Source: JAFGUB01 sp050305515 (lineage in GTDB: Bacteria; Campylobacterota; Campylobacteria; Campylobacterales; Sulfurimonadaceae). Taken from it: a DNA stretch of 64,000 nucleotides. Shown here in pieces: positions 36,301-42,384 of this stretch; the stretch's first letter is position 1; each line of letters begins with the position of its first letter. Position numbers and translations under genes: made by a program. The notes under the pieces were generated by a model that saw only the letters and a program-made list of their open reading frames with translations, was not told the DNA's origin and did no database searches. The DNA lies in NCBI GenBank assembly GCA_050305515.1, contig JBNLFL010000021.1, positions 1 through 64,000 of the forward strand, written 5' to 3'.

Positions 36301-37144
36301 CGGCGAAGGGCTTGCAAGCTCGGGCGAGAAAGCGGACGCGATGAACCTCTACGCACAAAACCTCAAAAATGTTGACGGTGCCGTGCTCTCGCGCAGTTCG
36401 AACCTTTACGGCATGCTCACAACGGACGATCCGTTTCAGTATCTCGGCGGCCTCTCTCTGGCAGTACGCCATGTGAGCGGCAAAAGTCCCGAGCTTTACA
36501 TCTCCAATCTGCGCGATGCCAGAAAAACCAAAGTGGACGGTGCGGCGGAGTTTATGGCCACGGAGCTCTCCACAAGGCAGTTTCATCCCGGATATATACA
36601 GGACCTGATGGCCGAGGGTCATGCCGGAGCGCTCTCCATGACCGGATCACTTGAGAATTTCTGGGGCTGGCAGGTGATGGACAAGAGCGTCGTACGGGAT
36701 GATCAGTGGAAGGCGTTTCATGACATTTACGTCAAGGACAAATATGACCTGAAGTTGCGAGAATGGCTTGAGAAGACCGACCCCGAAGCGCTGACGCAGA
36801 TGGTGGACCGGATGCTCGAAGCGGTGCGCAAAGAGTACTGGAAGGCGGACGAAGCGACGCTAAAAAGTCTGCTTGAGGCTTACAACGCCTTACATGTAAG
36901 CCACGACCTGCCGCCGCTGCATGAAAAACTCGATGAATTCGCCAAAGCGCAATCGGCGGGATTCGGCCTCGGTGCTGCGCTTGCGGGAAGTACCCGGGTG
37001 GAGGGGATGAAACTGGAGCAGAAAAATCCCGAAGAATCGGCGCAACACGACACGCCTCTGCCGCTCTACCTGATGCTCCTGCTCGCGCTCATCGCGCTGG
37101 GCATGGCTATTGAAACATTACATGTAAGAAAAGGACGACTATGA
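33341..37144 (+). CDS. hmuS: CobN/magnesium-chelatase-like protein HmuS, membrane-anchored
   Basis: 1267 residues, CobN family over almost its whole length, including HLGTHGSQEWTFGKERGLS (the family His region) and MTGSLENFWGWQVMD near the C-terminus. Unlike cytoplasmic cobaltochelatase it has an N-terminal signal segment (LLLLMALFGALLA) and a C-terminal helix (PLYLMLLLALIALGMAIETL), so the body should face the periplasm. In Bacteroidetes hmu operons the homologue HmuS is linked to iron release from haem; that activity here is inferred. No cobaltochelatase CobS/CobT genes are nearby. TTACATGTAA copies at 36890 and 37118. Confidence 0.75.
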   Translation: MRTLLLLMALFGALLASEKRILILSTSPVLEAKFTHLAKSAANQGLLLEGYLVEALPKAPLDPDAYDLVILDTPGSHNVKSVREATAGFLAAYRGALLQTGREGFKAQKMDDTVAKTLHEYYFNGTARNEVPMFAYMRKHLWHEALDEPAPPFVFGKVGIYHPDYDGVIFESRAEYFKWRGVGTDDSRPVIAIALHKNYVASGTTAHVDALIRGLEKRGALVLPFFDSVVDPTGIASMLLDGDRCVADVLISLQIVLSPEGRKTSFEKLGIPVIHTLLYREGDRAAWESDRVGLAAGSVPFFLANAEYAGMIDSMSIAVVDASGMPQPLQEQVDSVISKALSYAVLRHKSNRDKKVALMFYNYPTKESGISASFMNAPASIEAILGAMKAADYNVTALNEAQLLEKLQRLLQGLHREGAAQELPGENLAGMLPMTHYKQWFETLPEAVQQRINARWGTPESDPMATPEGFIIPRLSAGNMLIMPQPPRGSRNEAKENAIYHDMSVPVNHFYLAAYMYVRETFKADALIHLGTHGSQEWTFGKERGLSVYDDPFLTLGDIPVIYPYIVDNIGEATQTKRRGRAVNITHMTPPFGASGLYRELNDIHTLIHEYQSADEGEVRRQIKLKILSQCETQELIWNDLGYTKEAADADFETFSAKLHNHLHALAATSRPMGLHTFGHAAPKDQRIHTVMQMLGEELLKAVDPKEWDEALTIDFAELNQSKAFKAVTAYLEGNATDTMALMAREYERNLRETLEMPRLLEALEGKHIPTKYGGDPIRSPETLPTGFNHYGFDPSRVPTQSAWEAGKIALNQLIDAHKAKHGETPKKLAFTMWSVETMRHFGILEAQVLYALGVEPVWDRGGRVSGVKLIDEKSLGRARIDTVISATGLYRDQFPNAMLRMNEAVALVSDLNDSNPVAMNTRESFEALIAKGVDAAKAKVFSKVRVFSNESGVYGSNLEDAALASDTWENEEKLANLYLNRMQYAFGEGLASSGEKADAMNLYAQNLKNVDGAVLSRSSNLYGMLTTDDPFQYLGGLSLAVRHVSGKSPELYISNLRDARKTKVDGAAEFMATELSTRQFHPGYIQDLMAEGHAGALSMTGSLENFWGWQVMDKSVVRDDQWKAFHDIYVKDKYDLKLREWLEKTDPEALTQMVDRMLEAVRKEYWKADEATLKSLLEAYNALHVSHDLPPLHEKLDEFAKAQSAGFGLGAALAGSTRVEGMKLEQKNPEESAQHDTPLPLYLMLLLALIALGMAIETLHVRKGRL

Positions 37145-37608
37145 ACGAACTACTTGAAACCTCCCTGTTTGAGCTCTCCAAGCTCTTTTTGACCCCCGTA
37201 CTGGCACTTATTGCCCTGCTCTTTGTCTACGCGATGATTGAGCTGGGGCGTTTTATCGTCGAATCGATGACGCGGCGCGAAGTGCTGCGCGCATACCACC
37301 GCAGCCATCCGCAGCTTCAGCTTGAAGACCTGGAGCTCTACATTACCAAAAAGCTCGAACTGCTGCGCGTCGCCTCGCGTACCGCGCCGATGCTGGGGCT
37401 CATCGCCACGATGATTCCTATGGGGCCGGCGCTGCTTTCACTCAGTAACGGCGAAATGGACATGGTGGGCGAAAACCTCTCCGTCGCCTTCTCGGCGGTC
37501 ATCATCGCACTCATCTCCGCCTCGGTCACCTTTGCCATTCTCTCGGTACGCCGCCGACGGATGCTTGAGCAGCTGCGTGCCATCGAACGCACGCAAAAGG
37601 GGAGCTGA
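37141..37608 (+). CDS. MotA/TolQ/ExbB-family proton channel of the hmu operon
   Basis: 155 residues, three predicted helices with SRTAPMLGLIATMIPMGPAL and VGENLSVAFSAVIIALISASVTFAI, matching the ExbB/TolQ core. It overlaps hmuS by 4 bases (ATGA), as the equivalent gene does in Bacteroidetes-type hmu operons. Distinct from the exbB at 28617, so this operon carries its own energising channel. Confidence 0.8.
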   Translation: MNELLETSLFELSKLFLTPVLALIALLFVYAMIELGRFIVESMTRREVLRAYHRSHPQLQLEDLELYITKKLELLRVASRTAPMLGLIATMIPMGPALLSLSNGEMDMVGENLSVAFSAVIIALISASVTFAILSVRRRRMLEQLRAIERTQKGS

Positions 37609-37913
37609 TGCGCTACCTCGAACACGACGAAGCGGACGACCCCATCGTCTCGGTGGTGAACATCATCGACATTTTTCTGGTGGTGATCGCCGTACTGGTG
37701 ATCGCCCTCATCAAAAACCCGCTCAACCCGTTTAACAATGAGAACGTGACGGTCATCAAAAATCCCGGCAAGGAGAATATGGAGATCGTTGTCAAACAGG
37801 GCAAGAAGATCGAGCACTACCAGTCAACCGGAGAGATCGGCGAAGGCAAGGGAGCCAAGGCGGGCGTGGCATATAAGATGCCCGACGGTTCGATGGTGTA
37901 TGTGCCGGAGTGA
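37608..37913 (+). CDS. DUF2149 protein of the hmu operon
   Basis: 101 residues: short N-terminus with acidic residues (HDEADDPIVSVVNIIDIFLVV), one membrane helix and a small periplasmic domain. The layout resembles ExbD, with Asp just inside the helix. DUF2149 proteins usually accompany ExbB-like and CobN-like genes. Start overlaps the channel gene by one base; last gene of the haem operon. Confidence 0.75.
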   Translation: MRYLEHDEADDPIVSVVNIIDIFLVVIAVLVIALIKNPLNPFNNENVTVIKNPGKENMEIVVKQGKKIEHYQSTGEIGEGKGAKAGVAYKMPDGSMVYVPE

Positions 37914-37932
37914 AGATCACCCGGTACGTATT

Positions 37933-39612
37933 TTAAGATTTTTCCAAAATCTTCAATAACCGTTGCATTCTAAACGCGTTATCGTTTTCATTTTCATCTT
38001 TTAGCTTTTTCAGAACATTTATAATCTTTTCGCGTGCTTCTTTAAATGGTGTATCGCTAAATCGATTAATGAAACTTACGAAATGAAATGCTGTTTCGAA
38101 AAACTTTGAACTCATTTTTATGTGATGCTCGTATACCTCTTCAGAAATTTCATCCAATAGCTTTTCTTCATGACCCCATCCACCTTGCTTCATAATTTTC
38201 GTCATCATCTCAACCAAACGCTCTGCACCTTCAAGATGGGCTTTTCGTATCTCTTGCGTTTTACTATCAATATACTCTTTCAGTACAAGGTCATACTCTT
38301 GCATGCTTCGTAACGTATCTTCATTATCGAGTCGCATTTTTGGATTGGTTGTAAAATAGTTATCTACGCTTTTTTTGCATAGTGCTATAACTTTTTGTCT
38401 GTATTCACCCTGTTTGCTTGCATCCAAATATTGTACGTGTAAAAGCAACTCCTGAAAACCGATGGCGCTGATCATATCGATTTTATCGTCAAACAGCACA
38501 CTTTCTATCTCTTCATCAAATTTTTTTCTTGATGCATTGACATCGAAATAGTAAGTATCTCTGATGGCACTGAGCCGATCACGAACATCATAGCGTTCAA
38601 GCTTCGCTTGTTTCTCTGCTAAAACGCTTTTTACCTCATCTTCATCTATGGATGATGACATGAGAAAAGATTCAATATGCTTTCTTAATCTATCAGAATA
38701 ATCGTTGTATCCGATGTAAAATTTCAAGGCATTTTCATAATCTTGATTTGGATTATTTTTTATCTCGGAAGTACTTTGCCTCATCCAATAATGATTCAGA
38801 CCTTTAAAATCTGTAATATGCAAAACAGCATAAATGACTGTGCACGAAATCACGCTCAACGCCACTTCTTCTTCTATACGTGAGTCCAGCTTCATTGGTT
38901 TCACAAATGTAAAATCATTCAACGCCCGTACCACGCGCTGCATCACACGAATGTTGCGAATATCATGTTTTTGAAAATACTCCAGAGGATACTGTTTAAA
39001 ATAAGTCAACTCTTTATCAACCAGTGCATACGAATCCGCTATTGCCGATTCATACAGAAATTCATAATCAACAATTTTCTCTTTATATTCGGCGTAGTCC
39101 GCTTTCGATGCTTCGTTTTTTTCCTGATGAAGAATCATGACGACTTTACACTGCTTCTGCTCCTTGAGTTCGGATATCACTCCCATAACATCGCGTTGAC
39201 TCAATTTATCGGAGATCCGCTCAAAGTCATCAATGCAGACAACAACATTTTCAAAATCTCGCGTACTAAACAAACCTAATAAGACACTCAGTGCTGATCC
39301 ACTCAAACCAAAGTTGAGCTCTTCATCTTTAATGCCAAGTGAGCTTTTAAAATCCTGCAAATGCTCTTTAAAACCTTGGATTTTTTTCTCTTTCGGAGCA
39401 ATTTGTAAAATAATATTTCTCCGAATCTCTTCTATACTCTGAAGCCCAAAGAGAGAGACATACGCATATTTTTTCTCGGTAAGATAGTTCTTGGCGAAGT
39501 CTCGCCAATAACGGGTTTTCCCGACGCCCCATGCTCCATTGATGGTCGCTACGAACGGTTCGGTAGCATTGCAGAGTTTTATCAGCTTGTTCGTTAGTGC
39601 TTTAGGGGTCAT
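37933..39612 (-). CDS. KAP-family P-loop NTPase
   Basis: 559 residues with Walker A GAWGVGKT near residue 27 and Walker B VVCIDDFERI near 125, the KAP-type arrangement, and a long helical C-terminal region. KAP NTPases occur in anti-phage and other conflict systems; some have membrane inserts, but none is obvious here. The gene is visibly more AT-rich than both neighbours, suggesting transfer. Its ATG overlaps the stop of the nucleotidyltransferase gene (ATGA). Confidence 0.75.
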   Translation of the reverse strand: MTPKALTNKLIKLCNATEPFVATINGAWGVGKTRYWRDFAKNYLTEKKYAYVSLFGLQSIEEIRRNIILQIAPKEKKIQGFKEHLQDFKSSLGIKDEELNFGLSGSALSVLLGLFSTRDFENVVVCIDDFERISDKLSQRDVMGVISELKEQKQCKVVMILHQEKNEASKADYAEYKEKIVDYEFLYESAIADSYALVDKELTYFKQYPLEYFQKHDIRNIRVMQRVVRALNDFTFVKPMKLDSRIEEEVALSVISCTVIYAVLHITDFKGLNHYWMRQSTSEIKNNPNQDYENALKFYIGYNDYSDRLRKHIESFLMSSSIDEDEVKSVLAEKQAKLERYDVRDRLSAIRDTYYFDVNASRKKFDEEIESVLFDDKIDMISAIGFQELLLHVQYLDASKQGEYRQKVIALCKKSVDNYFTTNPKMRLDNEDTLRSMQEYDLVLKEYIDSKTQEIRKAHLEGAERLVEMMTKIMKQGGWGHEEKLLDEISEEVYEHHIKMSSKFFETAFHFVSFINRFSDTPFKEAREKIINVLKKLKDENENDNAFRMQRLLKILEKS

Positions 39613-39902
39613 ACATCCACCCCAACCCGGTCAATATGCTCTTTGAGCGCCTCCGAGTCGAGCCGTTCATACACGCTGACATCAAAGGTATAGGGCAAAA
39701 GCAGATCATCCAGTGCGGTTTCGATGCGGTGTAGCTCGGGGAGTGTGAATTCGGGAGCATTGAGGCAGATATCGATGTCGGAGCCTTCAGCGTAGGTTCC
39801 CAACGCCCGAGAGCCGTAGATGCGCGCACGCTTGATTTTTGGCTCGGACCTCAGCACCCGCTTCAGGTCTTCAAGCGTTTGCGAAGAGAGTCCGAAGGGC
39901 AT
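39609..39902 (-). CDS. MNT-type minimal nucleotidyltransferase (MntA-like antitoxin)
   Basis: 97 residues with the nucleotidyltransferase motif GS-x10-DxD (GSRALGTYAEGSDIDI) and a later conserved Asp (YTFDVSVYE). In HEPN-MNT modules MntA adds AMP groups to the HEPN toxin and neutralises it. Start taken at ATG 39902, overlapping the HEPN stop (TGATG); a longer in-frame form would intrude into that gene. Confidence 0.85.
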   Translation of the reverse strand: MPFGLSSQTLEDLKRVLRSEPKIKRARIYGSRALGTYAEGSDIDICLNAPEFTLPELHRIETALDDLLLPYTFDVSVYERLDSEALKEHIDRVGVDV

Positions 39903-40321
39903 CAGCGTTCCTGCATCGCAAGCGCGTCGCATTTGCTTTTGAAGGCGTCAAACTCCGGGAGATACGCATGGACAATCTGTTCGACGATCGCTTCAACCGT
40001 GCTTTCGTCATACGTGTGCGAAGTCAGGTTACGGCTTTTAATCATATCCATCCAGATTTCGCCGTTTGAGATCAGGCCGGTTTTGAACGCTTCGCGGGTG
40101 GCATCGCGCGAGCCGTAGATTTCAAGCGCGCCACGGCTTTTCAGGAAGTCTTTCATCACCTTCCATGCCAGTTCGTGCGTGTACTCGAAGGCCTGAATCA
40201 TCCCCTGCTTTTCGAGTCGGCTGAGTTCGCGCGTTTGCGAAAGCGAAACGGCTTCCTCAAGCTGCGAAAACACTTTTTGATAGTTGGAAAAGCGCCGTAT
40301 CCATCGAATATCGTGTTCCAC
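39902..40321 (-). CDS. HEPN-family toxin, HI0074/HepT-like
   Basis: 139 residues, helical, of the 'nucleotidyltransferase substrate-binding' HI0074 type. The RNase motif RX4HXY is intact as RNLTSHTY near residue 105; in HepT the Tyr is the residue modified by MntA. Start is GTG 40321 with AAAGGA upstream. First gene of a three-gene operon with MNT and KAP. Confidence 0.85.
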   Translation of the reverse strand: MEHDIRWIRRFSNYQKVFSQLEEAVSLSQTRELSRLEKQGMIQAFEYTHELAWKVMKDFLKSRGALEIYGSRDATREAFKTGLISNGEIWMDMIKSRNLTSHTYDESTVEAIVEQIVHAYLPEFDAFKSKCDALAMQER

Positions 40322-40467
40322 GGTGTTCCTTTACGTTTCACTATTTTAGCAGAAGATCGTCCTGGCAGGATTTGATCAAAATTGAAACATCTGCCATATC
40401 CCAAAAGGTTGAGTTTTTCAATAACAGATGCTATTATTGTGAATCACAACATAAACAAGGAAAAACT

Positions 40468-41484
40468 ATGGCAGATAGCGGCAGCTGCCAGACGCCACTC
40501 TCACCCGAAGTGTTGATGCGGATTGTAGAGATGCAAAACCGGCTTGTCGATATCGGTCCGGATCTTGGCAACGTCATGGCGGCTGTGGCACAGGAAGCGC
40601 AGGAACTGACTCATAGTGACGGTGCCGCCATCGAACTCTTTGAAGGAGAAGAGATGGTTTACAGGGCGGTTTCAGGAACGCTGACACCGTTTCTGGGGCT
40701 CCGGCTTCCCGGAGGCGAAAGTCTTTCCGGACTGTGCGTCCGAAAAGGGAAAGCGCTTTACAGTTCCGATACTTCAAACGATGCGCGCGTTAACCATGCA
40801 GCCGTGCAAAAAGTGGGAGCGGAGTCAATGCTGGTCTTCCCGTTGCAGTTCGGAAAGCAGAACATCGGAGTGCTCAAGGTAATTTCCAAAACGCGGAAGT
40901 TTTACAGTGACACAACCCTTGACATACTCTCATTAATATCCAAGACCATGGCGGCAGCAATGTACCACGCCGGACAATACGCCAAAGACGATCTTCTCAT
41001 GCGTGCCACCACCGATGCAATGACGGGGGTCAACAACCGCGCGGCGTTTTATGAAAAACTGCGTTTGCAACTGCAGATCGCCAGCATGAAAACGCCGGGG
41101 CTCGGGGTAATGGTGATCGACATGGACGGATTGAAAGCCATCAACGACCAGTACGGACACCGTGCAGGCGACGAGGCCATTCGCGAACTGGCACGGCGCC
41201 TCGCCGCTTCCGTACGGGCGAATGATCTGGTAGCCCGTCTCGGGGGTGATGAATTCGGGGTGATTCTTGGGCTCACAACAGATACGACCGAAATTACGGC
41301 CATTATGGATCGCTTTAGAGAAACCCTTGCAAAGCCCTACATGTTTGAAGAGCATTCGCTTGTTTTAAGTGCCAGTATCGGCTGGGCCCGCTATCCCGAA
41401 GACGCCTCGGAACTCACGGAACTCATAGATACGGCTGACAAACGGATGTATGACGATAAACATGCCCGAAAGGTATCGCGCTAA
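40468..41484 (+). CDS. GAF-GGDEF diguanylate cyclase
   Basis: About 338 residues: a GAF domain (residues 20-170, SLSGLCVRKGKALYSSD...) and a GGDEF domain with intact LGGDEFGV. MDGLKAINDQYGH carries the metal-binding Asp. It should produce cyclic di-GMP in response to a small ligand or redox signal bound by GAF. ATG 40468 follows AAGGA; an in-frame start at 40372 is possible but has no clear SD. Confidence 0.85.
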   Translation: MADSGSCQTPLSPEVLMRIVEMQNRLVDIGPDLGNVMAAVAQEAQELTHSDGAAIELFEGEEMVYRAVSGTLTPFLGLRLPGGESLSGLCVRKGKALYSSDTSNDARVNHAAVQKVGAESMLVFPLQFGKQNIGVLKVISKTRKFYSDTTLDILSLISKTMAAAMYHAGQYAKDDLLMRATTDAMTGVNNRAAFYEKLRLQLQIASMKTPGLGVMVIDMDGLKAINDQYGHRAGDEAIRELARRLAASVRANDLVARLGGDEFGVILGLTTDTTEITAIMDRFRETLAKPYMFEEHSLVLSASIGWARYPEDASELTELIDTADKRMYDDKHARKVSR

Positions 41485-41508
41485 TATTCCAAACCACTCT
41501 TTTTCTGC

Positions 41509-41518
41509 TTACATGTAA
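41509..41518. repeat. TTACATGTAA palindrome after the GAF-GGDEF gene
   Basis: Exact copy 25 bases after the stop and 33 bases before the first Fur-type box of the small-gene operon. Confidence 0.8.
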
Positions 41519-41550
41519 TACTCTGATATGTTTTGAAAGCTCCCTTATTT

Positions 41551-41567
41551 TCAATAATGATTATCAA
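41551..41567. promoter_or_regulatory. Fur-type operator 1 of the small-gene operon
   Basis: TCAATA-N5-TATCAA, a Fur-type box about 30 bases upstream of a possible -10. Confidence 0.65.
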
Positions 41568-41595
41568 TTTTATAGAAGATAAAGCAGCATGAATC

Positions 41596-41619
41596 TATAA
41601 TTTTGATATCTATTATCAA
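41596..41619 (+). promoter_or_regulatory. Small-gene operon -10 and Fur-type operator 2
   Basis: TATAAT (41596-41601) followed at once by TTGATA-N5-TATCAA (41603-41619), a perfect inverted repeat sharing 16 bases with the operator at 22998. SD AAGGAG follows, 11 bases before the first ATG. Confidence 0.7.
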
Positions 41620-41633
41620 TTAAGGAGATTCCA

Positions 41634-41807
41634 ATGTCTGCAGAGATGCTTAAAGACGAAGTTGCCACCCTGATTTTGCGTTCGGGAATGAAGCCCGACT
41701 CCAAAATGCGCTGCGCGCTTATGCGCACGCTTGCCATGCGCCACGGCGACGTGGACCGATCCGTGTTGCGCCATGCGGTAGAGTGCTCTTTAAGGGAGCT
41801 GCTATGA
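41634..41807 (+). CDS. Small protein of an iron-responsive operon (57 residues)
   Basis: 57 residues, basic, Met-rich, no membrane segment; contains MRCALMRTLAMRHGD and ends in CSLRELL. The ATG follows AAGGAG and is controlled by Fur-type boxes. I do not recognise it. Its stop overlaps the next ATG (ATGA). Confidence 0.6.
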   Translation: MSAEMLKDEVATLILRSGMKPDSKMRCALMRTLAMRHGDVDRSVLRHAVECSLRELL

Positions 41808-42022
41808 GCTTTTCGGTACCCGTACATGTAGAGCCGCAATTCAATCTTTTTGCCATGACGCATGACCTGCGTCACTATCTGACGCACCATTTCAGCATTC
41901 CGGAACATACCATTGAACACGTCTTCTTATGGGGCGAACGCATTGACTTCTCGCTGCGCGATCTTTCCCTGTGCGAATGTGTGGAACCGTGGTATCAGAA
42001 TCTGCTCTTACGGGCAGGATAA
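41804..42022 (+). CDS. Small protein of an iron-responsive operon (72 residues)
   Basis: 72 residues, His-rich in the middle (THDLRHYLTHHFSIPEHTIEHV), ending RDLSLCECVEPWYQNLLLRAG with a CxC pair. It could bind metal. Start overlaps the preceding stop by 4 bases. A weak motif copy GTACATGTAG lies at 41822. Family unknown. Confidence 0.6.
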   Translation: MSFSVPVHVEPQFNLFAMTHDLRHYLTHHFSIPEHTIEHVFLWGERIDFSLRDLSLCECVEPWYQNLLLRAG

Positions 42023-42032
42023 GGAGCCATTC

Positions 42033-42260
42033 ATGCCGACATGTTTTCATATTCCCAGCGTTGAAAACGGCTACAGCTGGCAGGATTTTGAGTTTTTCGA
42101 TGTCGGTGTCGAATATGCAACCGAAGCGCTGGAGATTCCCGAAGAGTACCTCGAGTCGGTCATCAGTTTTTACGGTGAGCGCATTGAGATTACCCTCATA
42201 GAAACTCCGGACTACATTCAGGAGGACTGGTACTATGCGCTGCTTCCCTATGCTGCCTAA
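42033..42260 (+). CDS. Small acidic protein of an iron-responsive operon (75 residues)
   Basis: 75 residues, strongly acidic, with many aromatic residues (GYSWQDFEFFDVGVEY, IQEDWYYALL). SD AAGGAG before ATG 42033. I do not recognise the family. It partly resembles the preceding protein in having an ER-I-[ED] segment (GERIDFSL / GERIEITL), which hints that the two derive from one ancestor. Confidence 0.6.
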   Translation: MPTCFHIPSVENGYSWQDFEFFDVGVEYATEALEIPEEYLESVISFYGERIEITLIETPDYIQEDWYYALLPYAA

Positions 42261-42384
42261 ACGCCCCGAACCCAACAAACCGTTCTATTCCGGAGCGGAA
42301 GTGCTGGAGCTGACCGCCGTGCTGTTGTGCACCGCAGCATTCTGGTACGCTGCTTCCATGCTTGCGCCGCTCTTTCACTTCTGA
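42235..42384 (+). CDS. Very small membrane protein ending the iron-responsive operon (49 residues)
   Basis: 49 residues: a basic, Pro-rich N-terminus (FPMLPKRPEPNKPF) and one C-terminal helix (LELTAVLLCTAAFWYAASMLAPLF). GGAGG lies 9 bases before ATG 42235. It overlaps both the preceding gene and, by 10 bases tail to tail, the sensor kinase gene. Confidence 0.5.
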   Translation: MRCFPMLPKRPEPNKPFYSGAEVLELTAVLLCTAAFWYAASMLAPLFHF

